64,000 nucleotides of DNA from Comamonadaceae bacterium (lineage in GTDB: Bacteria > Pseudomonadota > Gammaproteobacteria > Burkholderiales > Burkholderiaceae_C). Every line of letters starts with the position of its first letter. The first letter of the stretch is position 1. Both the position numbers and the translations under genes were made by a program. The stretch is taken from the NCBI GenBank assembly GCA_947448735.1, contig CANFOS010000004.1, forward strand, positions 1-64,000, in the 5' to 3' direction. The notes under the pieces are model-generated. The model ran no database searches, was not told the origin of the DNA, and worked only from the letters and a program-made list of their open reading frames with translations. Shown piece after piece: positions 36,567-45,900 of this stretch.

Positions 36567-36597
36567 GCCAGCCACTCCGTATATCGGGGTGGCTGGC
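36567..36597 (-). terminator. Hairpin/attenuator between binding protein and permeases
   Basis: A stem of GCCAGCCAC / GTGGCTGGC, extended by a few more pairs, followed on the minus strand by TTGTTTTTT. It lies between dctP and dctQ and probably ends most transcripts after the binding-protein gene, giving it higher expression than the permeases. Confidence 0.7.
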
Positions 36598-36629
36598 AAG
36601 AGGAGACATCAACTCACTTCAGGTTTCGA

Positions 36630-37748
36630 TCAGGCCTTTTTTGCGCCTTTGGCAAAGTAATGGTTGTACGCCATCTTGAAATCGACCATGTAGTCGTTCT
36701 GCCACTGGCCTGCGCGCTCAGCGTAGGCTTTTTGCGAGGCAAGAATTTTCTTGAACATCTCGTTTTCGGCACTTTTCTTTTCGATGATCTTGTCCCACGA
36801 CACCAGCTGCGCTTTCAAAATCGCGTCTGGCGTTTTGTAAAACTTGATACCCTGCTTTTTCAGGTCAATGTAGTCTTTGGAGTTGCGCTCAATCGCTTTC
36901 CAGCTCATGTCAGCGCTGGCGGCTTGCACGCTGAAGTCAACGATGGACTTCAGTTCTGCGGGCAGGGCGTTGAACTTGGTTTTATTGAACAAAATTTCAA
37001 ACTGCTCGCCAGACTGGTGGAAAGACTGCAACATGCAGTTCTTCACCACATCGGGGAAGCCCAAGACGCGGTCAGAGCTGGCGTTGTTGAATTCAGCGGC
37101 ATCCAGCAGGCCGCGGTCCAGTGCTGGAATGATCTCGCCACCTGGCAGTGGGTTGACGGCAGCGCCCATGTCGGTGTACATGTCAACAGCCAAACCGACG
37201 GTACGGAACTTCACGCCCTTGAGTTGGGCCACGTTGGAAACGGGCTTTTTGAACCAGCCAAACGGCTGTGTGGGCATGGGGCCGTACAGGTAAGACACCA
37301 CGTCCATGTTCATCGACTTGTAGATTTCATCGAGCAGGGCCTTGCCGCCGCCGTAGTTGTGCCAGGCCAGCACCATGTTGGGGTCCATGCCGAAAGCCGG
37401 GCCTGAGCCCCACAAAGCCAAAGCGTTGTTTTTACCGTAGTGGTAGGCCACCACGCCGTGGCCGCCGTCCAGCGTGCCCTTGTTCACCGCTTCCAGCAGT
37501 TGGAAAGCCGGCACCACTGCGCCTGATGGCAGGACTTCAATTTTCAGCTTGCCGCTGGCCATCAGGTTCACCTTGTTGGCAAAGTCGTTGGCATATTCAT
37601 GAAAAATGTCTTTGGCAGGCCAAGTGCTCTGAAAGCGCAGCGTGGTGGTGGTTTGCGCTGTGGCCACCATGGGCGCAGACATGGCGCCAGCGGCAATCGC
37701 CGCGCCTTTTAGCAAACTGCGGCGGCGTGGGGTTTTGTTCTGACTCAT
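36630..37748 (-). CDS. TRAP transporter solute-binding protein (DctP type), Tat signal
   Basis: A 372-residue periplasmic binding protein. The N-terminus has a twin-arginine signal (TPRRRSLLKGAAIAAGAMSAP), so it is exported folded. The DctP core includes FRTVGLAVDMYTDMGAAVNPLPGGEIIPALDRGLLDAAEF, whose Arg would bind the ligand carboxylate. This DctP subgroup is common in betaproteobacteria, and its ligands are mostly aromatic or keto acids; I cannot assign this one. First gene of the TRAP operon. Confidence 0.92.
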   Translation of the reverse strand: MSQNKTPRRRSLLKGAAIAAGAMSAPMVATAQTTTTLRFQSTWPAKDIFHEYANDFANKVNLMASGKLKIEVLPSGAVVPAFQLLEAVNKGTLDGGHGVVAYHYGKNNALALWGSGPAFGMDPNMVLAWHNYGGGKALLDEIYKSMNMDVVSYLYGPMPTQPFGWFKKPVSNVAQLKGVKFRTVGLAVDMYTDMGAAVNPLPGGEIIPALDRGLLDAAEFNNASSDRVLGFPDVVKNCMLQSFHQSGEQFEILFNKTKFNALPAELKSIVDFSVQAASADMSWKAIERNSKDYIDLKKQGIKFYKTPDAILKAQLVSWDKIIEKKSAENEMFKKILASQKAYAERAGQWQNDYMVDFKMAYNHYFAKGAKKA

Positions 37749-37901
37749 GATTTGTCTCCTGATGGTTGATGAAGGTAAGTGCTCACACGAACATTATTCG
37801 CCTCCCTGCCATTTCAACAAGAAGGGTTTTCACCAAGATTCAGGCGGTGCAATGAGTCGCCGCCTGGGATTCGCGCTGGCTGGCTCCCTTTAGAGCACAG
37901 A

Positions 37902-38717
37902 TTACTTGATCTTCAGGCCCTTGAGGGCAGGGTCTTTCGGTGGAAAGCGCAGTTTGAGCGTTAGCAGCGCGTCACGCAGCAATGTCGCCACCATGAGGTT
38001 GCGATGCGATTTGGAGTTGGCCGGCACGACCGTCCAGGGTGCCCACGGCGTGCTGGTGGCGCCAAGCATGGCAGCATAGGCTTTTTGATACGGCTTCCAT
38101 TGTTTGCGCGCCTCAATGTCGCCAAGTGCAAACTTCCAGTGCTTGGTTTCGTCGTCGATCCGTTCCTGCAGACGCACCCTTTGCTCGTCAAAGCTGATGT
38201 GCAGCATGAACTTCAGGAGTACTGTCCCGTTTTCAGTCAGCATGCGCTCAAAGTCGTTGATCTGTGCATAGCGTTGGGCAGTCTGCTTGGGCGTGATCCA
38301 ACCGTTGACAGGTGGTACCAGCACATCTTCATAGTGGCTGCGGTTAAAAATCATGGTTTCGCCTTGGCCCGGCATTTTCTGGTGAATGCGCCACAGATAG
38401 TCATGGGCCCGTTCGTCCTCGGTCGGCGCTTTCCAGCCCACGGTGTGCACGCCCAGGGGGCTCATTCGGTTGAAGACACCGCGCAGTGTTCCGTCTTTGC
38501 CAGAGGTATCGGTACCCTGCAAAATCACCAACAACTTGTAACGCTTGTCGGCATAAAAGAGGTTTTGCAACTCATCCAGTTCGGCCGCCAGAGTCTCGGT
38601 CGCGGCGATGTCGGCCTGTTTGTTGCCGCTTGAAAACGGTTTGGCCGCAGGGTCAAAATCTTTTAAAGAAACAGATTTTTCAAAAGGCACTTGCCATCCA
38701 TCAGATAACTTGCTCAT
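37902..38717 (-). CDS. ppk2: Polyphosphate kinase 2 family protein
   Basis: Uses polyphosphate to phosphorylate nucleotides (usually ADP or AMP). The 271-residue protein has Walker A GTDTSGKDGT, a lid region (NRMSPLGVHTVGWKAPTEDERAHDYLWRIHQ) and Walker B-like MIFNRSHYEDVL. It is a single-domain enzyme. Whether it takes ADP (class I) or AMP (class II/III) cannot be decided by eye. No polyphosphate gene is adjacent. Confidence 0.92.
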   Translation of the reverse strand: MSKLSDGWQVPFEKSVSLKDFDPAAKPFSSGNKQADIAATETLAAELDELQNLFYADKRYKLLVILQGTDTSGKDGTLRGVFNRMSPLGVHTVGWKAPTEDERAHDYLWRIHQKMPGQGETMIFNRSHYEDVLVPPVNGWITPKQTAQRYAQINDFERMLTENGTVLLKFMLHISFDEQRVRLQERIDDETKHWKFALGDIEARKQWKPYQKAYAAMLGATSTPWAPWTVVPANSKSHRNLMVATLLRDALLTLKLRFPPKDPALKGLKIK

Positions 38718-38824
38718 TCATGTTTCCTCAGGTTTGCCCGGCAGAACGCCATGCACTGGCCTGACTATAAGAGGACAGACGTGCAAAGCTACACTACATT
38801 TTTTAAAACTACGCCAGCAAAACC

Positions 38825-39253
38825 ATGAACCCAGCCACGCCCACAGATGCGACGGCCGCCGACCCCGGCTACGCTGGCGATGTCAGCCCCGTTCAGGCGT
38901 TTGACTGGTGGCAATCCGGCGATGCCGTTCTCGTTGACGTGCGCACCGACGCCGAGCGCGAATGGGTCGGCTATGTGCCAGGCGCGACAGCGGTTGCCTG
39001 GAAGCAATGGCCTGGCATGGCGGGCAATCCTGACTTCGATGCGGGCCTGAAGGCGGCTGTACCCGCTGGCAAAAAGGTGGTGTTGCTGTGCCGCAGTGGT
39101 GTGCGTTCTATCGCCGCAGCCAAGCGTGCAACTGAATTGGGCATTGAGGCCTACAACATTCTTGAAGGCTTTGAAGGTGACGCCAATGAGCAGGCACAGC
39201 GCGGGGCTGTCGGGGGCTGGCAATACAGGGGGCTACCCTGGCGGCAGAATTGA
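38825..39253 (+). CDS. Rhodanese-like sulfurtransferase
   Basis: A 142-residue single rhodanese domain: ALLVDVRT-type strand (AVLVDVRTDAEREWVGYVPGA), then the active-site loop LLCRSGVRSIAAAK with Cys first. It would carry a persulfide on that Cys. Ends 72 bp before coaX. Confidence 0.9.
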   Translation: MNPATPTDATAADPGYAGDVSPVQAFDWWQSGDAVLVDVRTDAEREWVGYVPGATAVAWKQWPGMAGNPDFDAGLKAAVPAGKKVVLLCRSGVRSIAAAKRATELGIEAYNILEGFEGDANEQAQRGAVGGWQYRGLPWRQN

Positions 39254-39325
39254 GTGGCGGCCATCTGGAAAACCTGTAGTTGCTCTAGCCGGGCGACAGT
39301 ACAAACCTATTGAAAATGCGGGCAC

Positions 39326-40093
39326 ATGACCTTTCTGGCACTTGACGTTGGCAACACCCGCCTGAAATGGGCGCAATACGACTCGCCCACCTCGGGCGCG
39401 CGCTTGTTGGCCCAGGGGGCCGTGTTTTTGGAGAACATCGACAAGCTGGCCGAGGGTGACTGGAACAGCATCGCCTCACCGGGCAAAATTTTGGGCTGCA
39501 TCGTGGCCGGGGACGCCATCAAGCGCCGCGTGGCCGAGCAGCTGGAGCTGTGGGACATCCAGCCCCATTGGGTGATTTCCAGCCCGCAAGAAGCTGGCGT
39601 GACCAACGGCTATGACCATCCTGCCAGGCTGGGCGCAGACCGCTGGGTGGCGATGATTGGTGCCCGGCATCGCCTAGTCTCCCGGGGTGTTCACAAGCCC
39701 TGCGTTGTGGTGATGGTGGGCACGGCCGTCACGGTGGAGGCGATCGACGCCCATGGCCGATTTTTAGGTGGGATCATCTTGCCTGGCCACGGCATCATGC
39801 TGCGTGCGCTGGAGTCTGGCACCGCTGGCCTGCACGTGCCGACGGGTGAGGTGTGCGACTTTCCCACCAACACCAGCGACGCCCTGACCAGCGGCGGTAC
39901 TTTTGCGATTGCTGGCGCCGTGCAGCGCATGGTTGACAACGTCACCCGTCACTGCGGCCAGGCGCCAGAATGCATCATGACAGGCGGCGCGGGCTGGAAG
40001 ATGGCACCCAGCATGTCGGTCAACGTCGAGCTGGTTGAAAGCCTGATTTTTGACGGCTTGCTGGAAATTGCGCAGAGGCGGTTTGTGGGCTGA
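39326..40093 (+). CDS. coaX: Type III pantothenate kinase
   Basis: First step of coenzyme A synthesis: phosphorylates pantothenate. The 255-residue protein has the N-terminal phosphate-binding motif [26 protein letters not shown], the pantothenate-site/second phosphate motif [21 protein letters not shown], and the end motif TGGAG. Core gene that borders the CRISPR locus. Confidence 0.95.
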   Translation: MTFLALDVGNTRLKWAQYDSPTSGARLLAQGAVFLENIDKLAEGDWNSIASPGKILGCIVAGDAIKRRVAEQLELWDIQPHWVISSPQEAGVTNGYDHPARLGADRWVAMIGARHRLVSRGVHKPCVVVMVGTAVTVEAIDAHGRFLGGIILPGHGIMLRALESGTAGLHVPTGEVCDFPTNTSDALTSGGTFAIAGAVQRMVDNVTRHCGQAPECIMTGGAGWKMAPSMSVNVELVESLIFDGLLEIAQRRFVG

Positions 40094-40295
40094 GTCATTT
40101 TTCATGCTCCTGATTAAGGAGCTGCTTGGGCACGTATTTATTGGGCTAGAGGGTTGAATACACCTGAAAGTGACTCAAGTGTCCCGGAAAAGTCGAAAAA
40201 CCGATGTTAATAGCCCCATCGCAGTATCGACACATGTTCGGTTGCCTGATGCGATTGGAGCCGGCCAAATTCTTGACAAGCCGCGCCTTGGCGCT
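40094..40295. other. Spacer between coaX and the CRISPR hairpin
   Basis: About 200 bp with no intact gene. A minus-strand open frame (40146-40337) yields a short Cys-containing peptide (NMCRYCDGAINIG) that could be a decayed transposase or zinc-ribbon piece, but I cannot support that. A small inverted repeat (CTCCTGATTAAGGAG) lies at 40106-40120. Confidence 0.4.
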
Positions 40296-40338
40296 GGTGT
40301 TGTTGAGACGGGTGCGAAGCGCCTGTCTCAACAACACC
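40296..40338. other. Long near-perfect hairpin abutting the CRISPR array
   Basis: A perfect 14-bp stem (GGTGTTGTTGAGAC at 40296-40309 with its reverse complement at 40325-40338) continues inward through six further pairs (two of them G-T) to a GAA loop. The right arm ends inside the first two bases of the degenerate first repeat, replacing the normal GTTC start of the repeat. Confidence 0.85.
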
Positions 40339-40966
40339 TTCGGTCAGAGCTCATATCCCAATCGACTAGACTACGTGACATTCGAAAGCGCGGCCTATGT
40401 AGGTTCCGGTCAGAGCTCATATCCCAATCGACTAGACTACCTAAAGGCGGCAGGGTTGAACCCCATGTGTTCCGGTCAGAGCTCATATCCCAATCGACTA
40501 GACTGTCCGTCCGAGCCGACCTAACTTACCAGCAGTTCCGGTCAGAGCTCATATCCCAATCGACTAGACTTTTGCCGGTTTACAGGGCGTCTTGGACGTA
40601 GTTCCGGTCAGAGCTCATATCCCAATCGACTAGACTACGGCGCGGCTCTAAATTAAAAACAATTGTGTTCCGGTCAGAGCTCATATCCCAATCGACTAGA
40701 CTATTGCCTGCAAGCCATCTATGTCCAAGGTAGTTCCGGTCAGAGCTCATATCCCAATCGACTAGACTGATTTTCATTTTCGTTCCTTATGTTCATTAGT
40801 TCCGGTCAGAGCTCATATCCCAATCGACTAGACTACTATTGAGTAAATGCGCGGCGTAGTGTGAGTTCCGGTCAGAGCTCATATCCCAATCGACTAGACT
40901 GACTCGGCCATGCTCATGCCATGCTCGACCGTTCCGGTCAGAGCTCATATCCCAATCGACTAGACT
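40337..40966 (+). CRISPR. Type II-C CRISPR array, 10 repeats and 9 spacers
   Basis: Direct 36-bp repeats start at 40337, 40403, 40469, 40535, 40601, 40667, 40733, 40799, 40865 and 40931, with an exact 66-bp period, so all nine spacers are 30 bp. The repeat begins GTTCCGGTCAGAGC and ends CGACTAGACT. Repeats 2-10 look identical; the first is degenerate at positions 1, 2 and 4. The + strand is the crRNA strand: its repeat pairs with the anti-repeat at 46073-46093, and a + strand terminator follows at 40978. The degenerate repeat at the 5' end implies that new spacers enter at the right end, opposite to the usual leader position, as in II-C systems where promoters lie inside repeats. The repeat's last six bases (TAGACT) can serve as a -10. 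Confidence 0.98.
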
Positions 40967-40977
40967 TTGTCGGCGAT

Positions 40978-41012
40978 AACCTCTTGATTTATCAAGAGGT
41001 TTTTCGTTTTTT
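40978..41012 (+). terminator. Rho-independent terminator after the CRISPR array
   Basis: An 11-bp stem AACCTCTTGAT / ATCAAGAGGTT with a 2-nt loop, then TTTCGTTTTTT. It lies 11 bp after the last repeat and reads on the + strand, supporting + strand transcription of the array. Confidence 0.9.
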
Positions 41013-41074
41013 GGCTTTGTTTTTTCATGGATTTATTGCGCTGCCGATTTAATTGCAGGACGATTTTCAGGTCT

Positions 41075-41329
41075 TCAGCGCAGAACCCACTCACCATGCG
41101 ATTTAATTTCAGCATACATGGCATCTGGTGCCAGGTCTAAATCGCCTGGCCAGGTCACTGCGCCAGCGACGACACGCGCTCGCGCGAAGATGATCGGGTC
41201 TTTCAAGGCTTCAAAAACGCCTGTCAGGTGACTAGGCTCAAACCGTACCTGTCCTGCCGTGCCGTCAGCAAAGCGCACCTGAAGCGTCATGGGCGTCAGA
41301 GGTCTAACTTCTACAACGTCATATTCCAT
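41075..41329 (-). CDS. DUF2442-type small protein
   Basis: An 84-residue protein (start at ATG 41329, MEYDVVEVRPL, with AAGG upstream). It matches the DUF2442 pattern: V..V.PL....L.V.F.DG..G.V.F, then a middle FEALKDPIIFARARV and end TWPGDLDLAPDAMYAEI. DUF2442 proteins usually pair with DUF4160 proteins and are suspected toxin-antitoxin-like partners; function is not settled. It lies between the CRISPR array and cas2 and starts 7 bp after the DUF4160 gene. Confidence 0.8.
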   Translation of the reverse strand: MEYDVVEVRPLTPMTLQVRFADGTAGQVRFEPSHLTGVFEALKDPIIFARARVVAGAVTWPGDLDLAPDAMYAEIKSHGEWVLR

Positions 41330-41336
41330 AATGGCC

Positions 41337-41597
41337 TTACTGTAAGGGCGCAATTTGTTTTGGCTGCTGCTTGCGCATGCACAGCTGCCAGTCTTCGATC
41401 AATTCGGCTTGGTGCAGTTCAGCCCAGTCCAACACCAGCATCTGTGCGCGTCGGGGCAGCTTGCCCGTTGTGAGCGTTAATGAATGAATATCAACAGTCG
41501 CTTTGAACTCGGCATATTCCACATGAAAATGCGGCGGCGCATGATCATTGAAATACATTCTGATGATGAGGCCGTAAAAGACGCTGATGGTTGGCAT
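41337..41597 (-). CDS. DUF4160-type small protein
   Basis: An 86-residue protein with the DUF4160 signature: GLIIRMYFNDHAPPHFHVEYAEFKATVDI, then a middle LPRRAQMLVLDWAELHQAELIEDW. His/Asp-rich segments are conserved in the family. The pair with DUF2442 is common on mobile DNA. Its start lies 9 bp after the cas2 stop on the same strand, so the two genes probably share the cas transcript. Confidence 0.82.
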   Translation of the reverse strand: MPTISVFYGLIIRMYFNDHAPPHFHVEYAEFKATVDIHSLTLTTGKLPRRAQMLVLDWAELHQAELIEDWQLCMRKQQPKQIAPLQ

Positions 41598-41605
41598 GAA
41601 GACGA

Positions 41606-41932
41606 TTAAAAAAGATCAAATTGGTCAGGTGCTTTGTTCGCAGGCTGCTTGGCTTGGCCGTGGTAAGAAATGATGCGCTCGTATTGCTTGTCGGTGAATT
41701 GCAGCACGTTGACTTTGCCGCCCAGTGGTAACGCATTTTCCACTTTTTTGCACAAAGTATCTACCTGCGCTTGGCTGGTGCAAAACCGCATGTAAACCGA
41801 AAACTGCGACATCGCAAAGCCTTGGTCCAGCAGGTTGTTGCGGAACTCAGTGGCTGCCTTGCGCTCGACTTTTTCAACGACTGGCAAGTCAAACATGACA
41901 ACTAGCCACATCAGCCGATAGCCTGAAAGCAT
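41606..41932 (-). CDS. cas2: CRISPR-associated endonuclease Cas2
   Basis: A 108-residue Cas2 with the ferredoxin-like first strand and Asp (LMWLVVMFDLPVV), F..S.Y.R and the end typical of type II Cas2. It forms the Cas1-Cas2 integration complex. The ATG at 41932 has AGAGG upstream. It follows cas1 by 37 bp. Confidence 0.95.
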   Translation of the reverse strand: MLSGYRLMWLVVMFDLPVVEKVERKAATEFRNNLLDQGFAMSQFSVYMRFCTSQAQVDTLCKKVENALPLGGKVNVLQFTDKQYERIISYHGQAKQPANKAPDQFDLF

Positions 41933-41969
41933 GCGATGACCTCTGTGAAAGCCTTCATTGCGTTAGCTG

Positions 41970-42899
41970 CTATTCGTCGCCCAGCGACGCAGCCAGCGCC
42001 AGCGGTAAACCGGGCAAAGGTAAGTCCAGCTTGTCACGCTCACCTAAGTAAACCTGCGCCAGCGACGTGCACAGTTTTTGCGCACACACCATCACGGGTG
42101 TGGCGCCGGCTTCGGTTTGCATGTCGTCATAAAGTGTGCGTACCAATGCGCGTTTGGCTGAGGGGCTGACCTCGTTTTCACCATTGCGTTTGAGTTGCCA
42201 CACTTTCAGGTCGATCATGGGTCGAAAGGGCTCCATCAGGTCATCGACCAGGCGCATGGCGTTGTTGTCATGGCTGTGGTGCAGGCCGATGCCGGGGTGC
42301 AAGCCTGCTGCCACCACCGCACGCGCAGTAGTGGCGCGCAGCACGGTGTAGCCATAGTTCAGCAAGCCGTTGGTACCGCCGGCGGTTTGGTCGCGCCTGA
42401 ATCCATCGCCAAACAGAAGACTCCAGTAACGGCGTGCGCCTTGTGCCTCAAGATTCTCAGGGTCACCGCTTTTAACTTTGGCTGCCAGTGCGGTTAATGG
42501 CGCGGTCGGCGCGCCGGTAGCTTCAAGTGCTGCGGCTTGCTGCTCCAGCTTGGCGCGCACGACGCTGGCCCACATGCGCTTGTGTGTGGGCTGGCTGGCG
42601 GCAATTTGCGCTTCAATGCGTTTTGATTGCTCAAAGTTGCCTTCAATCGGCAACAACATGCCAACCGCATTGTGATTGGCTGCACACAGCACAAAAGGTG
42701 CGCCCCGTTCTGCTAGCGCCACCAGCAGGTTGTTGGTGTAGCTCAAGCCATGCGCGTTGGCAATCACGGCTGCAATGTCATCCAGCGGAATTTGACCCAG
42801 CTCTTTACGCTCACCCTCCGTGTCGCGCACCACCATAAAGCCGCGATGCAGCAACAAATGCCGCCTGTCATCGGCCACTTCGACGATGCGGCCAATCAT
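41970..42899 (-). CDS. cas1: CRISPR-associated integrase Cas1
   Basis: The spacer integrase, 309 residues. Visible features: N-terminal beta domain (MIGRIVEVADDRRHLLLHRGFMVV), conserved Glu in NLEAQGARRYW, His in HPGIGLHHSH and Asp in RLVDDLMEPFRPMID, the three metal ligands. It matches type II Cas1. The start lies 5 bp after the cas9 stop. Confidence 0.95.
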   Translation of the reverse strand: MIGRIVEVADDRRHLLLHRGFMVVRDTEGERKELGQIPLDDIAAVIANAHGLSYTNNLLVALAERGAPFVLCAANHNAVGMLLPIEGNFEQSKRIEAQIAASQPTHKRMWASVVRAKLEQQAAALEATGAPTAPLTALAAKVKSGDPENLEAQGARRYWSLLFGDGFRRDQTAGGTNGLLNYGYTVLRATTARAVVAAGLHPGIGLHHSHDNNAMRLVDDLMEPFRPMIDLKVWQLKRNGENEVSPSAKRALVRTLYDDMQTEAGATPVMVCAQKLCTSLAQVYLGERDKLDLPLPGLPLALAASLGDE

Positions 42900-42904
42900 G
42901 CGGG

Positions 42905-45900
42905 TTACGCCTTGAACCCAGGGTCTTTGAGTTCGCCGATGGGGGAGATGGTGACGCGGCGGGCTTTTAGTTTTTGCAATACGCTTGCAGTTTTCGACAT
43001 GTAGGAAAACGAATCGTCTTTATCTCTATTGCGAGCATCAACGTTTGACTCTTGCGTATTGGACATAAATATTTGACCGTTCCCGCTAACTTTTGCAACT
43101 CGCATTGTGCGCAGACCATAGTCGTCCACCAAACGTATCGAGTCGTCAAGCATTAAACGCATAACTAACGGTTTTTTGCTTACGCTAAGGTTCTGGTTAC
43201 GAAGCCGTTCAACGCCACTTTCACGCGCAATCTGATAAGCCTCAAAAGTCGAAATCACTTCTCCTTCCCACTTTCCCTTCTCATTGCGCACAATCTCAAT
43301 GCAATAGTTGCTGTCCCCTTTGTAGCCCTTGTATGGCCGAGGAGAACCATCCGGTAACACACCGTGCCGTTGCACAGCCTTGGCGTTGCCAAACTCAATC
43401 ACTTTAAGGTTGTCTTCAATATAGATGCGCTTACCTTCAATCAGCTTGTGAACGCTCACGCGGCCACTGCCCAGCAATCCATAAGCTGTGTCGTTGTGCA
43501 TGGCGCCTTCGTGCCCATGATCGGGCTTGTGGCTGATCCAGATGCCAGGTTTTTCTGAAACCAACTTTCCATTACGAATCGCGTTGCCCGTTATGGCGAG
43601 CATCACGTGCGCTCGATAAGTCGGCCATGGGTCGGGCATGGCTTCAACCAGGCGATTAAGTTGTTTTTCACGCGCATCTGCACTGGCTTTTGCAAAGCGT
43701 TGCAGCAGCCCTTGGTCAGTCACACCAATCACGCACGCGTCTACTGCATGGTGTCGATGGTCGTTGCGGTTCTTTTCGCCATTGATACCCAGCACATCAT
43801 TCAAGCCAAACTTGCCGCGCAGCATGGCAGTCATCTGGCCGGGGATCACGCGGGTGTCTTGTGGGCAAATCAGGCTCACGTATTCGCGCGCTACTTTGCT
43901 TAAATACTTGGTATCGTTCAGCGCGCGAGCTAAAAAGCCTTTGTCGTCTTTCAGCCAGCGCGCCATTCCGTCTTCGGCAAAGCGACTGCGTTTTGCACGC
44001 GGCATCAGTTCAGCGCGCTGCAATATGGCTGCATAGTCAAACCCTTGTACTTGCTTTTTTCCAAATGCGTCCCACGGCGTTTGGTTGCCTTTGTAGCGAT
44101 TGGCATGCCGCATTGACACAGTTTTGTTGTTCAGGCTGTCGTCCAGAGTTTGTGAAAACGGCAAGATATGTTCAATCTCCACCTCATCACCTAACAGCAT
44201 GGCCATGCTGATTTGCACCCCAGAATACGGGCAACGGCGCTCTGCCGGGTCAAAGCTAAGTTCCTCCCACAGTACCATTTTCTGTAAGTCAGCGCCACGA
44301 ACCCGCTCTTGGCTGATGTGCAAGATATCAGCAATCGCCGCGCGGTGGCGTTGATTGCGACGCTGGTTTTCAGCTTGGCGCTTGCTGTCTTCGTCGCGCT
44401 GGTCTTTGCTGCGCTTTAGGTCGCGCGCCACTTCCACAATCACCTGGCTCGGGTGACCATAGCGTTTGATGAGTGCATTCACAACCAGCCTGACTTGGTT
44501 CAAGCCAATATGTACCGTCGGGTTGGCAATGCGGCCAAAGCGCTTTTCAGGCGCGTCGTCAAGCTTGCCACTGCCAAAGCCCACATGGCGTTGTAAGGCT
44601 TCGCCGTAGTAGGGCAGTTCGGTCAATATTTCCCCGGTGGCAGCTGCACTGATGTTGCTGTGGTGGTCAAAGCCAGCGGCAATCACGGCTTTGTCATAAG
44701 TGATGACCTCGCGGCGCAGTTCAGGCAGGATGCGGGCTAGCGCCTTGGCACTTAAGCTGCCGTAGCCCTCGGGGAGTGCGACATCGGCCAGTTTTTCGGC
44801 ACGAGATTCATCGACGCCTGTTTCACGTTGTAACCAGGCGATCAGCTTGGCTTCGTTTTCTTCTTTTACCAGTTGCCAAACGATGTTGTCTTGCTTGGCT
44901 TCGTCAAAGCCCCACCAGTCGTCGCCAAACAGATCTTTTTTGCTCAAGATAGTGCTGGTGACGTTGCCTTTGAGTTCAAGTCGTTTGGCATCTGCCAGAT
45001 TGAACTTAACTGTTCCGCTGAGGGCGAGTAGCTTGGGGATGGCTGTCTTAAAACTCTTGTGGCCTATTTCAAGCGCCTGAGCCAGCTTGTTGCGTTGCTG
45101 TAGTGTTAGCGCTAGTTCTTTCAACCCATCGCCCAATATCCGCAAATTGGCCAGCTCTTGATAAATACGAAAGCGCTGAGTGCTGGGCAGTGCCAGCGGT
45201 GCGCGCATTTCGTCGGGCAGCAGCGTGCAGCGCCCGGGAATCACTGGTTTTAGTGGGCGTTGAAAAAGCAGGGCGTCTTTAAGCTCGTCACGCGCGGTGT
45301 TGTTGAACAGCGCGGGATTAAAACCCGTCTGCGCTGCCCAAAGTGCATCAAACTCGGCTTCAATCATGGCGCGGTCAATGTAAAGGTCGTAGCTTTTGTC
45401 GACGCGGGTTTTACCGTCGTCTTTCAATACCTTTTCTTCGCGGTAGCGTGCGCGTACCGTTTCGCCTGCTGCATCGCGCTTGTGCAGCCACTCGCCCACG
45501 GTGCGGCAGCCGGTATCTGCCAAGTTTTGCCTAAGCCTGTTGATCGCGGTTTTCAGAGCACCACTGTCATTGTCGTTTTTGTCGGTTTTGCGATTACTTT
45601 TAAAGCCGCGCCGTTGGTTGATATGAAACAGTGCGCGGCCAAACTCCGCAGGGCTTAAAGCTTCGCTCAGCCCCTTGGCACGCAACGTGTAGGGGTTCAG
45701 TGTTTCAAGCGATTTGCGTTCCGCTTCAAGCTTTGGAAAAAAGCCATGCGCAATTAGCGTCTGCATCATGCGGGCTTTTCGCTTGAGCAAGCGGTCACGC
45801 CTGCGCCGCATGGCGCGCGCTTCGCGGCGCGTAACTGCGAGCGATGAGCCGTCTTTGGGGTTGCGCCCGTCTGAAAATATCCGAACACCTGCTTTGATGA

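Noticed and set aside
36660..37406. Long + strand open frame opposite the TRAP binding protein
   Set aside because: Antisense shadow; the minus-strand product is an unmistakable DctP protein with a Tat signal.
40146..40337. Possible transposase remnant left of the CRISPR array
   Set aside because: Only a short Cys-containing peptide is seen; no terminal repeats or family motifs support it.
40170..40601. Open frame through the first CRISPR repeats
   Set aside because: It only exists because repeats and spacers lack stops in that frame; the array is plainly a CRISPR.
40769..40798. Spacer 7 shares TTCCTTATGTT with the cas9 upstream region
   Set aside because: Only 11 bases in an AT-rich context; too short for a self-targeting claim.
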